Assembly: GCF_039543225.1 (NCBI RefSeq)
Contig: NZ_BAABJI010000002.1
Span: 186,001-250,000 of the forward strand
Direction: 5' to 3'
DNA: 64,000 nucleotides
Source: Mucilaginibacter defluvii
GTDB lineage: Bacteria; Bacteroidota; Bacteroidia; Sphingobacteriales; Sphingobacteriaceae
Below are positions 34,360 through 44,200 of this stretch, one piece after another. Each line of letters begins with the position of its first letter. The stretch's first letter is position 1. The notes beneath the pieces are model-generated. The model did not search any database, had not been told where the DNA came from, and worked only from the letters and a program-made list of their open reading frames with translations. The translations under genes were made by a program, and so were the position numbers.

Positions 34360-37300
34360 ATGAGATTATTATCAGGCATATTGCTCGTTATCACTTACGT
34401 TTTTAATATTGGCACCGCGTGCGCGCAAAATGGCGACCAGATACTGGATGGTTTAGGTGAAACAGATATGATAGCGCGCTATGTTTTTAATGGCGACGTT
34501 AAAGATTGGTCGCGCAATAACCTGCATGGCAAGCTACAGGGCAAGGCAGAGTTTGTTGATGATACCCGTTTTGGTAAAGTACTTTCGTTGTCTGGTAACC
34601 AATCCTTTGTTTCCCTGCCGCCGGAAGCCTTAACCGATTTGGAATCCATTAGTATAACCGGTTGGGTATACCTTCGCTCAGATGAGCCGGGGCAATATCT
34701 TTTTGATTTTGGTAAAACTGCCGGTAATCATTTTTTCGCAGCTCCGGCAGGCACAATCACTCAAAAAGGGTTCACTGCCTTTATCACGTCAGGCAATGGC
34801 AAAACCGGAACTTCCTCTCCGGCTATTCAAAAAGACAAATGGGTTCACCTGGTTGTGGTAGTTGATATCCCTTCACAAATAATATCCACTTATGCCGATG
34901 GAAAGCCGGTAGGTGAAAGTCGTAACGTACCTGAATATCTTGAATCGGTTTTCGGCAATCAGCAAGCTAAAAGAACGCTTTATATCGGCAGATCGTTGTC
35001 GCCGGGCAGCAGTTCGATAAATGCCCTGCTGCACGATTATCGTATTTACCGGGTGCCACTCAGCATGAAGCAAATTACCCGAATTTATAGCGGTGTAAAA
35101 AGTAATGGCTCCGTAAATGTTTCATCTGAAGTAGAGAATGATATGCCGGATTTCGCTCAAACCGGTGCACAGTTGTATAATGCTTATTTAAATAAAGTAA
35201 ACAGTGTTAAGATTGAAACCGAAGTAGGCTCGCTGCCGCGTTTACCGGCTTATATTGACGGTGTTTATAAAAACGGGTTAAAAGGGCCGAGGGTACGTGT
35301 GCTTTGGCCTGTCCCTGCCAATAATAATGAAGTACAAAAGCCGGGTACATATATCGTAAAAGGGCGAGTGCCGGGTACCGCTTTTGAGCCGGAGGCTGAG
35401 GTAATTGTAAAAGAAGCAGCGAAAGCCGCCGCGCCTTTATTAAAGCTTGAAACATTTAAACTAAGCCAGGTTTCGCTTAAGAATGATGCATACGGGCATA
35501 CGACCAAATTCACCGAAAACCGAGACAAGTTTGTAAGGACACTAGCAGAGACTGATCCAAATTCGTTTCTATATATGTTTCGCGAAGCTTTTGGACAAAA
35601 ACAACCGGCAGGGGCAAAACCATTAGGTGTTTGGGACAGCCAGGATACCAAGCTGCGCGGGCACGCCACCGGCCATTATTTAACAGCCATTGCGCAAGCT
35701 TATGCCGGTACCGGTTATGATAAAGCGCTGCAAAGTCGTTTTGCCACAAAAATGGATTATATGGTAAACGTGCTTTACAGTTTATCGCAACTATCGGGTA
35801 AGCCCTCAAAGGCAGGGGGAACGCATGTTGCTGACCCGGCAGCAGTACCTTACGGCGCCGGAAAATCAGCCTATGATTCGGACTTGACAACCGAGGGTTT
35901 GCGTAAGGATTATTGGAACTGGGGCACGGGCTTTATCAGCGCTTACCCTCCCGATCAGTTTATTATGCTGGAGCATGGCGCTAAGTACGGCGGGCAGAAA
36001 AACCAGGTTTGGGCACCATATTATACCCTGCACAAAATTATGGCCGGCCTTTTAGATGTTTATGAGGTAAGTGGCAATAAAAAGGCGCTCACTATAGCAA
36101 CGGGCATGGGCAACTGGGTACATACACGTCTAAGCAAGTTACCGCAAGACACCCTGATCAAAATGTGGAATACATATATCGCCGGTGAGTTTGGCGGCAT
36201 GAACGAGGTAATGGCGCGCTTATACCGTGTTACAGGCAATGCCGATTATTTAAAAACTGCACAGCTTTTTGATAACATCAGGGTATTTTTTGGTGATAAG
36301 CAACACGCAAGCGGGCTGGCCAAAAATGTCGACCTGTTCCGCGGGTTGCATGCCAACCAGCACATACCGCAAATAATAGGCAGTATTGAAACCTACCGCG
36401 CATCTGGCAATCCGGAGTATTACAGGATAGCCGACAACTTTTGGCATAAAGCTGTAGATGATTATATGTACAGTATTGGCGGTGTGGCGGGTGCCCGCAA
36501 CCCGGCCAATGCCGAATGCTTTATCGCACAGCCCGGCACCTTGTATCGGAACGGTTTTTCGGCGGGGGGGCAAAACGAGACCTGCGCTACTTACAATATG
36601 TTGAAACTGACCAGCGATTTGTTCCGGTACGATCAGCAGGCAGAGTACATGGATTATTATGAGCGCGCTTTGTATAATCACATTTTGGCCTCGGTGGCTG
36701 AGAATAGTCCGGCAAATACGTACCACGTGCCGCTGCGCCCTGGTTCGGTTAAGCAATTCAGTAATGGCGATATGAGCGGCTTTACCTGCTGTAACGGTAC
36801 CGCGCTTGAAAGCAGTACCAAGCTTCAAAACACGATATACTTTAAAAGCAAGGATGACAAGGCGCTGTATGTCAACCTTTACGTGCCATCAACCCTAAGT
36901 TGGCCGGAGCGTAAAGTCATCATAGAGCAGGAAACAAGCTTTCCGAAAAAAGATGAAACGCGTTTGACGGTTAAAGGCAGCGGAAAATTTGACATCTATG
37001 TTCGTGTTCCGGGTTGGGCTACAAAAGGCTTTTTTGTAAAAATCAACGGAAAAGAACAAAATTTAACAGCCATGCCCGGAAGTTATTTAAAGTTAGCCGG
37101 CAACTGGAAAAACGGTGATGTTATAGAACTTAAAATGCCGTTTCAATTTCACCTGGACCCTGTGATGGACCAGCAAAATATAGCCAGCTTATTTTACGGC
37201 CCTATATTGCTTGCTGCGCAGGAGCCCATTGCCCGGAAAGATTGGCGCAGGGTTACATTATCCGCGGATGATTTAGGCAAGTCAATTAAAGGCGACCCCA

Positions 37301-37398
37301 AGCAGTTAGCGTTTACTATAGATGATGTGTTATTTAAACCTTTTTACGATTCGTATGGCCGGCACTCCGTTTATCTTGATGTGCAACTGAAGAATTAA
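34360..37398 (+). CDS. Beta-L-arabinofuranosidase-type glycoside hydrolase (GH127/GH146, DUF1680) with LamG domain
   Basis: 1012 residues with a signal peptide (about 1-22). A LamG/concanavalin-like domain spans about 40-240 and a Big_4-like domain about 265-350; the DUF1680 catalytic part runs from about 365 to the end. Glu740 and Cys742 in NETCATYN and the pair Cys810-Cys811 in FTCCNGT match the zinc/cysteine site E-x-C...CC described for HypBA1 (Glu338, Cys340, Cys417, Cys418). It should release L-arabinofuranose from pectin or glycoprotein side chains. It follows the broken GH78 gene by 154 bases; a TTTG-N17-TACTTTG stretch (34309-34336) is a weak promoter candidate. Confidence 0.88.
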   Translation: MRLLSGILLVITYVFNIGTACAQNGDQILDGLGETDMIARYVFNGDVKDWSRNNLHGKLQGKAEFVDDTRFGKVLSLSGNQSFVSLPPEALTDLESISITGWVYLRSDEPGQYLFDFGKTAGNHFFAAPAGTITQKGFTAFITSGNGKTGTSSPAIQKDKWVHLVVVVDIPSQIISTYADGKPVGESRNVPEYLESVFGNQQAKRTLYIGRSLSPGSSSINALLHDYRIYRVPLSMKQITRIYSGVKSNGSVNVSSEVENDMPDFAQTGAQLYNAYLNKVNSVKIETEVGSLPRLPAYIDGVYKNGLKGPRVRVLWPVPANNNEVQKPGTYIVKGRVPGTAFEPEAEVIVKEAAKAAAPLLKLETFKLSQVSLKNDAYGHTTKFTENRDKFVRTLAETDPNSFLYMFREAFGQKQPAGAKPLGVWDSQDTKLRGHATGHYLTAIAQAYAGTGYDKALQSRFATKMDYMVNVLYSLSQLSGKPSKAGGTHVADPAAVPYGAGKSAYDSDLTTEGLRKDYWNWGTGFISAYPPDQFIMLEHGAKYGGQKNQVWAPYYTLHKIMAGLLDVYEVSGNKKALTIATGMGNWVHTRLSKLPQDTLIKMWNTYIAGEFGGMNEVMARLYRVTGNADYLKTAQLFDNIRVFFGDKQHASGLAKNVDLFRGLHANQHIPQIIGSIETYRASGNPEYYRIADNFWHKAVDDYMYSIGGVAGARNPANAECFIAQPGTLYRNGFSAGGQNETCATYNMLKLTSDLFRYDQQAEYMDYYERALYNHILASVAENSPANTYHVPLRPGSVKQFSNGDMSGFTCCNGTALESSTKLQNTIYFKSKDDKALYVNLYVPSTLSWPERKVIIEQETSFPKKDETRLTVKGSGKFDIYVRVPGWATKGFFVKINGKEQNLTAMPGSYLKLAGNWKNGDVIELKMPFQFHLDPVMDQQNIASLFYGPILLAAQEPIARKDWRRVTLSADDLGKSIKGDPKQLAFTIDDVLFKPFYDSYGRHSVYLDVQLKN

Positions 37399-37422
37399 TT
37401 CGCTCATCATAAATTAGTCATC

Positions 37423-39036
37423 TCAGCCCGATACGTCAATAAACTTAATTTCCATAATGCTTTTTTCAAAATCAGTCCCTTGTATCAGGGCCTTGGCTTT
37501 AACACGTATTTTGTAGGTATAAATAGTACTTTCGCTATAACCTAAAATTTTAGCAACTGTTGGCAATTCGTGTATGCCCAGCCTCATCAATGCAAATATG
37601 CGCAGGGTGGGGTTTAATCCTTCGCCGCCTTTAGGCCATATCTGATCCTCCGGACTCAGCAATAAGTTAAACGAACTTATAAAATTGGGGAATATTTTTA
37701 AGAATGCGTTATCAAGCGTTTCATAAAGAGCTTCCTTTTCACGATCAATTTGTACATCATCCAAAAGCGGCTTTATATCGTTAAACTTCCCAAGCTTAAC
37801 GCTATGCAAAATTTTACGCTTGGCTCTATCCAGTGTATCAATGTAAGTAGAGCAGGTCTTTAAAAACAATCCAATAAGTTCTTCCTTTATGCGCGATGAT
37901 TCCCATAGCTTTTCGTTTACTTTTTTAAGTTCGATATTTTGATCGATTATCGTTTTCTCATTTGCTTTAATGCGCAGTAATTGCTTACGGTACACCACTA
38001 GTGTGAAAAATAAAACCAGTGCGATTATCAAAATCACCAATAACACAATCACAAAGCGATCTCTCTCATATTGTTTTTCAGCAAGCAGTTTATTGGCAAT
38101 AGCGGGCAGTAACGATTCTATCTGCACTTCGCGGTTACGCGCACCGTAAAACTTTGCGTTCTTTACAGCCTCCTGCATAAATAAATACGCCTCATTTGTG
38201 CGGTTTTGCCGATACAACTCCTTCCCAAGTAAAAATATAGCCAAGGTCTCCTTTGTAGCTGATCGTATATCATTTATAGCGGCAAGCGATAAAAAGAAAA
38301 CCTTGTTATCGCCATGGTAGGCAAAACTTAAACGTGTTGAGGACATAGCAATACCGTGCTCGCTTAACTTGTGGCCTGTTAAATATCTGTAGTAAAATTG
38401 TGGTGTGAGTTTTTTATCGCGTTTTAAATCAGGTAGATAAGCATCTGTTAGGGTTTGTTCAAATTCTGTGGAAGCTACCGTTATTTCAGCATGGTTCAAA
38501 TCCTGTTTTGATTGTATTTGATACCTCCTGGTAAAATAACCATCATTATTATATTCGGCAATACCTGAATAAAGCCTGCCGCGGAGTATTAAATAATCAG
38601 ATCTCAAGGGAACGGATAATTTTTCCGGATCAAGTTTTTCTACCACATCAAATGCCTCTTTATAAAGCCCGGAATTGAGTAAAATCGTTCCTAGCAAAAT
38701 CTGGCTCTTTATTTCGTTATCCTGGTTGTTTGATTGACGGGCAATGTCGATCATCTTGTTCGCATATACAAATGCCGAGTCAAACTTATAAGCACGGTAA
38801 CAATCAAAAATTCGATTACATAAATTATAGCGGACAGCAGGACTATGATTTTGCTTGTTCTGAAATTGCGATTTCAGGCGCTCAATCATTTTTTCTTTTT
38901 TGGTATCGTAAAGGCATTTTCGCGCAAGTTCTTTTTTTAGTACGGTTAGCATACTATCTGCGTTTACGTGTTGGGCAGCACCGTTGGCAGTCAGTAGTAC
39001 CAACAGAATTAATAAATGATATCGGAATTTAGTCAT
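37423..39036 (-). CDS. DUF6377-type membrane regulator with C-terminal helix-turn-helix
   Basis: About 537 residues from ATG 39036; an in-frame start 57 bases earlier would add residues before the signal-like segment and is less likely. The N-terminus (FRYHLLILLVLLTANGAA) is exported, followed by a TPR-like periplasmic part, one membrane helix (FVIVLLVILIIALVLFFTLVVY, about 325-346), a coiled-coil and a LuxR-like HTH (IHELPTVAKILGYSESTIYTYKIRVKAKA) near the end. This is the layout of DUF6377 proteins found beside SusC/SusD genes. It is divergent from the SusC gene and likely regulates it in response to a periplasmic signal. Confidence 0.87.
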   Translation of the reverse strand: MTKFRYHLLILLVLLTANGAAQHVNADSMLTVLKKELARKCLYDTKKEKMIERLKSQFQNKQNHSPAVRYNLCNRIFDCYRAYKFDSAFVYANKMIDIARQSNNQDNEIKSQILLGTILLNSGLYKEAFDVVEKLDPEKLSVPLRSDYLILRGRLYSGIAEYNNDGYFTRRYQIQSKQDLNHAEITVASTEFEQTLTDAYLPDLKRDKKLTPQFYYRYLTGHKLSEHGIAMSSTRLSFAYHGDNKVFFLSLAAINDIRSATKETLAIFLLGKELYRQNRTNEAYLFMQEAVKNAKFYGARNREVQIESLLPAIANKLLAEKQYERDRFVIVLLVILIIALVLFFTLVVYRKQLLRIKANEKTIIDQNIELKKVNEKLWESSRIKEELIGLFLKTCSTYIDTLDRAKRKILHSVKLGKFNDIKPLLDDVQIDREKEALYETLDNAFLKIFPNFISSFNLLLSPEDQIWPKGGEGLNPTLRIFALMRLGIHELPTVAKILGYSESTIYTYKIRVKAKALIQGTDFEKSIMEIKFIDVSG

Positions 39037-39406
39037 AACTGGATAATTCAAATCTATAAAAGCGAGCGATATACTATATATGATTTTTGTCACAAATTAA
39101 TTTTCAGTTAAAGTGCTTTTATCAACGTCAAAGTAAAATCGTTTTACCTTTCTGCAAAGACTTTTATGTCTAGAAGAGTTAGATTTTTTACTATTTACTC
39201 CAGCTTAAAATATTGATTATTAATTTATTGTAATTTTGAAAATCTGGATTTTATAGTTAGGGCTTATTGCCGCTATACAAACCGCCTGTATAACTCACTT
39301 AATTTGTCGTGACGTAAGGGGCGCACTACTCCAATACATCAACCATCAGTTAATGCCGACTGCAGCGGTGTTAGCCAGCCAGTAAACCAATTTTAAAACA
39401 CTATTT
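39037..39406. promoter_or_regulatory. 370-base divergent control region between DUF6377 regulator and susC-like gene
   Basis: No ORF is supported here. The region holds a perfect 6-base dyad GTAAAA-TCG-TTTTAC (39133-39147), a possible operator, and TAATTTTG at 39231-39238, which fits the Bacteroidota -7 consensus TAnnTTTG on the + strand; a TTG at 39213-39215 lies closer than the usual -33 distance. The last 150 bases before the SusC-like ATG may form a long leader. Promoter assignment is tentative. Confidence 0.4.
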
Positions 39407-42394
39407 ATGCGAGGAAAACTTTTACGATTTCTGGGCGTCTGCTTTTTGATGCTCATCGTCGGTTCGTCCGCCTTTGCCCAAAACAAGGTAATTAGCGGAA
39501 AGGTAACCGATGCAACCAGCGGCTCACCATTGCCTGGTGTAAGCATTTCAGCAACCGGTACAACCGTAGGCACCACATCTGATGTTGAGGGTAATTACAA
39601 ACTGAATGTGCCCGAAACAGCCCAAAGCCTTACTTTCAGCTTTATTGGTTACCAATCAAAAAAGGTTGATCTGACGGGGGCAACAACTATCAATACTACA
39701 CTTTCTCAATCAAACAGTACGCTTGAAGAAGTGGTAGTAGTAAGCGTAGGTTACGGCACGCTGGATAAGAAAGAAGTATCGAGCGCTATAACCCACGTTT
39801 CGGGTAAAGATCTGTTACCTGTTTCAGCCAACAACCCCCTCATGTCATTACAAGGCAAAGTTGCGGGTTTAACCATCACCAATACCGCCAGCGGCGACCC
39901 AAATTCATCACCAAACGTACAGTTACGTGGTGCATCATCACGCAGCGCTGGCTTGGGTCCGCTGTATGTAATCAACGGCGTGCCGGGTGGCAATATTGAC
40001 AATATCAATCAAAACGACATTGAAAGTATTGACGTGCTGAAAGGCGGCGCAGCTGCGGCCATATACGGTACGCGTGGTGGCAATGGTGTAATCATCATCA
40101 CTACAAAGAAAGGCAGCTCACAATCGCGCTTATTTTACGATGGTTATGCCAGCTTTGATTATGTAACCAATCGCCTGGAAAACCTTTCGCCTGAAGAATT
40201 TGTGGAGAAGCGGGTAAAAGGCAATCAAGGCCAGGATTACGGTGCCCGCACCAATTGGCTTGATGAGGTTACCAACTCGCCGGCATTCAGCCAAAAGCAT
40301 ACGGTGCAGTTATCAGGCGGTAGTTCACGCACCAGCTATTTCGCTTCAGCCGATTATCGAAATGCTGATGGTATCGACTTGCGTGCACATAAAAAAGAGT
40401 ATGGTGCGCGTATTAACATCAGCCATGCTACTGAAGATAACACATTTGTTGCCACGCTGAGCGTAGCGCCGCGTTACATGAACGTAAGTAATGCTGACCA
40501 GGGCAACTTCAATAACGCATTAACCCTGAACCCAACCTACCCGATTTTTGATACGACGGGCAGATACAATTACATCAACACCGGTTTCTTCTCAAATAAC
40601 CCTGTTGAGAATGGTAAAATGATCAAGTCCGACGCAGATATTAAGGAGATGGATATTAACGGCTCGTTAAAGTTCAATATCCTAAAAAATCTGAGTACCA
40701 TGATTACCATTTCTCAGATTAGCCGCTCGGCAAGAAATATGAATTTCAGGCCATCAACATTATCAAGTATTGTGCACTCTGGTCGTGTAAATCAAACCAA
40801 TTTTGCATCGCAGGAGCAACAGGAAAATGACCAGAAAAACGTGGAGTGGACAGGTAATTACTCGCTCGATTTTAATAAACATCATATAAAAGCTTTGGGT
40901 GGTTACGGTTATACATTGTACAACTACAAGCAGTTTTACGCGCAAAACTATGATTTTCCGTTCGATGTGTTTTTATGGAATAATCTGGGCTCGGGCTTAT
41001 ATAACGGTGGCGCAGCAGGGCAGGGGCAATCAGCCGTAGGCTCAACACAAAATGGTTCTACACTAATCGCATTCTTTGGCAGGGTAAATTATGATTTTGA
41101 TAACCGCTACATTTTGACAGCCAGCTTGAGGCATGAGGGTTCGTCAAAATTTGGAGCAAACAACAAGTGGGGTAACTTCCCTGCGGTATCAGGTGCCTGG
41201 AGAATATCGGAGGAAGGCTTCTTTAAGGACGCTTTGCCTTGGGTAGATGAACTGAAGATACGTGCTGATTACGGTATAACCGGTAACCAGGACTTTGGTA
41301 ATTACATCTCACTGATCTTATACGGCAGCGCTGGTTATTTCCCTTTTAACGGCACACAATATCAAGTTTACGGTCCTTCGCAAAATGTAAACCGCGATTT
41401 AAAATGGGAAAAGGCGATGAACTTTAACGCAGGTGTCGATTTTTCAATACTTAAAAATAGGCTAAGCGGATCGATTGACTATTATATAAGAAGAAATGTT
41501 GACCTCTTAGGCGGTTATGATGTGCCTCTACCCTCTAATTTCCAATCAACTACTTTTGCTAATGTGGGTACCATGAAGAACTATGGTATTGAGGCAACAT
41601 TGAATGGCGCCATTATTAAACAAACTGATTTTAGTTATAATACATCATTAGCGATCGCTTATAATAGAAATAAGTTTATTTCATTTTCAAATAGCTTGTA
41701 TAAAGGCGGAACCTTCCAGCCTGTTGCCGGTTTACCGGCACCTGGCTCGCCGGGTCCAATACAGCGTTTAGAGGAAGGCCGCACCATAGGTGAGTTTTAC
41801 ACATGGAAATCAGCGGGTGTAAATGAACAGGGCGCATTACTTGTTTATAAAAAGGATGGAACTATAATTCCTGCTAACCAGGCAGCTGAAGATGATAAGC
41901 AATATGTTGGTAATGGTTTGCCTAAGTTTACCGCATCCATGAATCATGCTTTCCGTTATAAACGGTTTGACTTGAACGTATTTTTACGTGGCGCTTTTGG
42001 TTATAAAATATTTAATACCCCGGCATTTTATTTAGGTACGGCGGCAAGCCAAACCGATGCTAACGTGCTGAAGTCAGCCTATGATCCAAGTAGTAAATAT
42101 TCAAAATTAACCAGTCCGACAACGCAGTATAGAGCTTCTGATTATTTTTTAGAACCAGGATCCTTTGTTAAGATAGACAATGTCGCTATGGGTTATACCC
42201 AGCCATTAAGAACTAAATATTTAAAATCAGTACGTTTTTACGCTGCAGGCCGTAACCTGAAGACATTCACTAGTTATACTGGCGGCGACCCGGATTTGGT
42301 ACAAATTAATGGGCTTACGCCAGGGGTAAATACATCACTAAATTATTACCCGGCCACATTGCAGGTGATTTTAGGTTTACAGGCAACTTTTTAA
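39407..42394 (+). CDS. SusC-like TonB-dependent outer-membrane receptor
   Basis: 995 residues: signal peptide (to about AFAQ, 24), a carboxypeptidase-regulatory-like domain (VISGKVTDATSGSPLPGVSISATGTTVGT, about 27-105), TonB box-like segment (EEVVVVSVGYG), plug domain (to about 235) and a 22-strand barrel with an aromatic C-terminus (LQVILGLQATF). There is no STN domain, so it is not coupled to a FecR/ECF surface signalling pair. With the SusD partner 11 bases downstream it should import oligosaccharides, probably products of the nearby pectin-type hydrolases; the ligand is inferred from neighbours. Confidence 0.95.
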   Translation: MRGKLLRFLGVCFLMLIVGSSAFAQNKVISGKVTDATSGSPLPGVSISATGTTVGTTSDVEGNYKLNVPETAQSLTFSFIGYQSKKVDLTGATTINTTLSQSNSTLEEVVVVSVGYGTLDKKEVSSAITHVSGKDLLPVSANNPLMSLQGKVAGLTITNTASGDPNSSPNVQLRGASSRSAGLGPLYVINGVPGGNIDNINQNDIESIDVLKGGAAAAIYGTRGGNGVIIITTKKGSSQSRLFYDGYASFDYVTNRLENLSPEEFVEKRVKGNQGQDYGARTNWLDEVTNSPAFSQKHTVQLSGGSSRTSYFASADYRNADGIDLRAHKKEYGARINISHATEDNTFVATLSVAPRYMNVSNADQGNFNNALTLNPTYPIFDTTGRYNYINTGFFSNNPVENGKMIKSDADIKEMDINGSLKFNILKNLSTMITISQISRSARNMNFRPSTLSSIVHSGRVNQTNFASQEQQENDQKNVEWTGNYSLDFNKHHIKALGGYGYTLYNYKQFYAQNYDFPFDVFLWNNLGSGLYNGGAAGQGQSAVGSTQNGSTLIAFFGRVNYDFDNRYILTASLRHEGSSKFGANNKWGNFPAVSGAWRISEEGFFKDALPWVDELKIRADYGITGNQDFGNYISLILYGSAGYFPFNGTQYQVYGPSQNVNRDLKWEKAMNFNAGVDFSILKNRLSGSIDYYIRRNVDLLGGYDVPLPSNFQSTTFANVGTMKNYGIEATLNGAIIKQTDFSYNTSLAIAYNRNKFISFSNSLYKGGTFQPVAGLPAPGSPGPIQRLEEGRTIGEFYTWKSAGVNEQGALLVYKKDGTIIPANQAAEDDKQYVGNGLPKFTASMNHAFRYKRFDLNVFLRGAFGYKIFNTPAFYLGTAASQTDANVLKSAYDPSSKYSKLTSPTTQYRASDYFLEPGSFVKIDNVAMGYTQPLRTKYLKSVRFYAAGRNLKTFTSYTGGDPDLVQINGLTPGVNTSLNYYPATLQVILGLQATF

Positions 42395-42405
42395 CAATTA
42401 TAAAC

Positions 42406-44133
42406 ATGAAAAAATACAAACTTTATATAACAAGCCTGATGTTAGGAGCGCTAGTAACGGGGGGGTGTACAAATCTTGACGAAACAGTTTATGACAAGGT
42501 AAACGCTGATGGTTTCCTAACTCGTAGAGACGACGTGATAAGAGATTTTTTGCGACCATTTGAACATGGCTACTGGAGTATACAAGGAAATGATTATTAC
42601 GCAGTTATTGAAAATAGTACCGATGAAATAGGTACTTATAACCGGCAAGGCGATTGGCAGGATGGCGGTTATTATCAGCGCATGCATTATCATACCTGGA
42701 CATTTCAAGACGGCTTTGCTGACGGGGTTTGGAATAACTTGTTTCAGGGTGTTGTACTATCCACAAATTCGCTACAAGACTTAGAGGGCATTACAGATCC
42801 GGCTAAATTAAGTGTTACGCCTGAAGAATTAGCAGATTTTAAAGCAGAACTGCGTACCCTAAGAGCGTGGTTCAACTTAAGAGCGTTTGATTTTTACCGC
42901 AACATACCTTTGGTTGTTGATGTTAAGAATAGCACCGAAACGCTTCCGCAGGCAACACCACAGGAAACTTTTAATTTTATTGAAAAGGAGCTGCTTGAAT
43001 CTATACCAAACTTACCTACCAGGGGCGATTTAGGAGCAAGAGGCATCGGTAGGTGGACCAAAGCGGGCGCAGCAGCTTTATTAATGAGGTTGTATCTGAA
43101 TGCCAGCGTTTACATCGGAGTTGATAAGTTTGCAGAATGCGAAGCTGTCTGCAGGGATATAATTTCCGGCAAATACGGCAGTTATCAGTTAGATACTCGT
43201 TGGGACGCGCCTTTTGATTATACCAATACGTCACTTAATTCAGAGGTAATATATGGCTTCCCGGGTACTTTGGCCCGTACACATTGGCAATACGATGGCG
43301 GCATGTTTTGGTGGGGAGTTACCTACGATGCATCGCTGTATTTTGGGTTTACCGATTTTGGACAGGCCAACCCGCGGTTTGCGCTGCAGCCGGGGCGCGA
43401 TGTTGACAGTGTTGAGTACACGCATAAATTAGGCAAACCATTTATAAAATTTCAAAAATATCCTGACGATGTGCGGCTAAAAAAGTATAAAAATTTGGGA
43501 GACAGCAAACGTGAAGGTATGTTTTTATATGGTTATTTGCCTTTTACCCGTACAGTTAATGGTAACCCGGTTGCGGATACCGTGAGAGGTAATAAAGGGC
43601 CATACGCTTTGTATATCCGTGACCAGGTAGGTTGGTTTTTAGGTGCAAAGCCAGGTACTAAGATAACCGATAAAGAGTCGAATATGAATCATGCTGATCA
43701 TAACTCAGGTATCTTTATGGTGAAATACCCGATGTACCCAACGCCTGACCCGAATCGTATTACATCAGCATACGCTGAAGTGAGGTTATCAGAAGCTTAT
43801 TATTCTTTAGCTGAATGTTTATACCGCAAGGGTGATAAAGCGGGAGCCGCAATGCAGTTGAACCAAGTGCGAAAACGTAATTTCCCAGACAATTCACCCA
43901 GCCTTTATACGGCTGACGGTAGTCAACTAACCGATCAGGAGATGTTGGATGAGTGGGGCCGAGAGTTTTTAGGCGAAAATCGTCGCCGTACCGATTTAAT
44001 ACGTTGGGGCGTATTCAATACAGGCACATGGTGGGATAAAAAACCAGACGCTGATAGCCATACTGCAATTTTTCCTATTGGTCAAAAAACGCTTAGCTTA
44101 AATACGAAGCTGAAACAAAACCCCGGATATTAA
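42406..44133 (+). CDS. SusD/RagB-like surface glycan-binding lipoprotein
   Basis: 575 residues. Signal with lipobox VTGGC (Cys21). TPR-like helical domains follow, including LRTLRAWFNLRAFDFYRNIPLVVD, typical for SusD proteins, and the C-terminal part VRLSEAYYSLAECLYRKGDKAGAAMQLNQVRKRN...WGREFLGENRRRTDLIRWG, the RagB/SusD signature. It caps the SusC-like channel. A strong bidirectional hairpin 20 bases downstream ends the two-gene unit, so no hydrolase is in this operon itself. Confidence 0.95.
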   Translation: MKKYKLYITSLMLGALVTGGCTNLDETVYDKVNADGFLTRRDDVIRDFLRPFEHGYWSIQGNDYYAVIENSTDEIGTYNRQGDWQDGGYYQRMHYHTWTFQDGFADGVWNNLFQGVVLSTNSLQDLEGITDPAKLSVTPEELADFKAELRTLRAWFNLRAFDFYRNIPLVVDVKNSTETLPQATPQETFNFIEKELLESIPNLPTRGDLGARGIGRWTKAGAAALLMRLYLNASVYIGVDKFAECEAVCRDIISGKYGSYQLDTRWDAPFDYTNTSLNSEVIYGFPGTLARTHWQYDGGMFWWGVTYDASLYFGFTDFGQANPRFALQPGRDVDSVEYTHKLGKPFIKFQKYPDDVRLKKYKNLGDSKREGMFLYGYLPFTRTVNGNPVADTVRGNKGPYALYIRDQVGWFLGAKPGTKITDKESNMNHADHNSGIFMVKYPMYPTPDPNRITSAYAEVRLSEAYYSLAECLYRKGDKAGAAMQLNQVRKRNFPDNSPSLYTADGSQLTDQEMLDEWGREFLGENRRRTDLIRWGVFNTGTWWDKKPDADSHTAIFPIGQKTLSLNTKLKQNPGY

Positions 44134-44152
44134 CAAACCTAAACCAATAACA

Positions 44153-44180
44153 AAAGCCCGATCGGTTAAGATCGGGCTTT
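44153..44180. terminator. Bidirectional terminator
   Basis: An 11-base perfect stem AAAGCCCGATC/GATCGGGCTTT (44153-44163 and 44170-44180) with a 6-base loop lies between the convergent SusD and AraC genes. The stem itself ends in T on both strands (TTT on plus, TTTT on minus), so it can serve both transcripts. Confidence 0.85.
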
Positions 44181-44200
44181 GTTGTGTAATCCATTTACAT

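Noticed and set aside
36560..36572. Run of seven G in the GH127-type gene as a frameshift or phase-variable site
   Set aside because: The frame is intact on both sides and homopolymer length is short; no support for variation.
36250..36828. 192-residue open frame on the minus strand
   Set aside because: It lies wholly inside the well-supported GH127-type gene and shows no family features; it is a shadow frame.
39407..42394. SusC-like receptor as part of a TonB/FecR/ECF surface signalling chain
   Set aside because: There is no N-terminal STN domain and no FecR or ECF sigma gene beside it; the ECF sigma at 23490 belongs to the oxidative-stress module.
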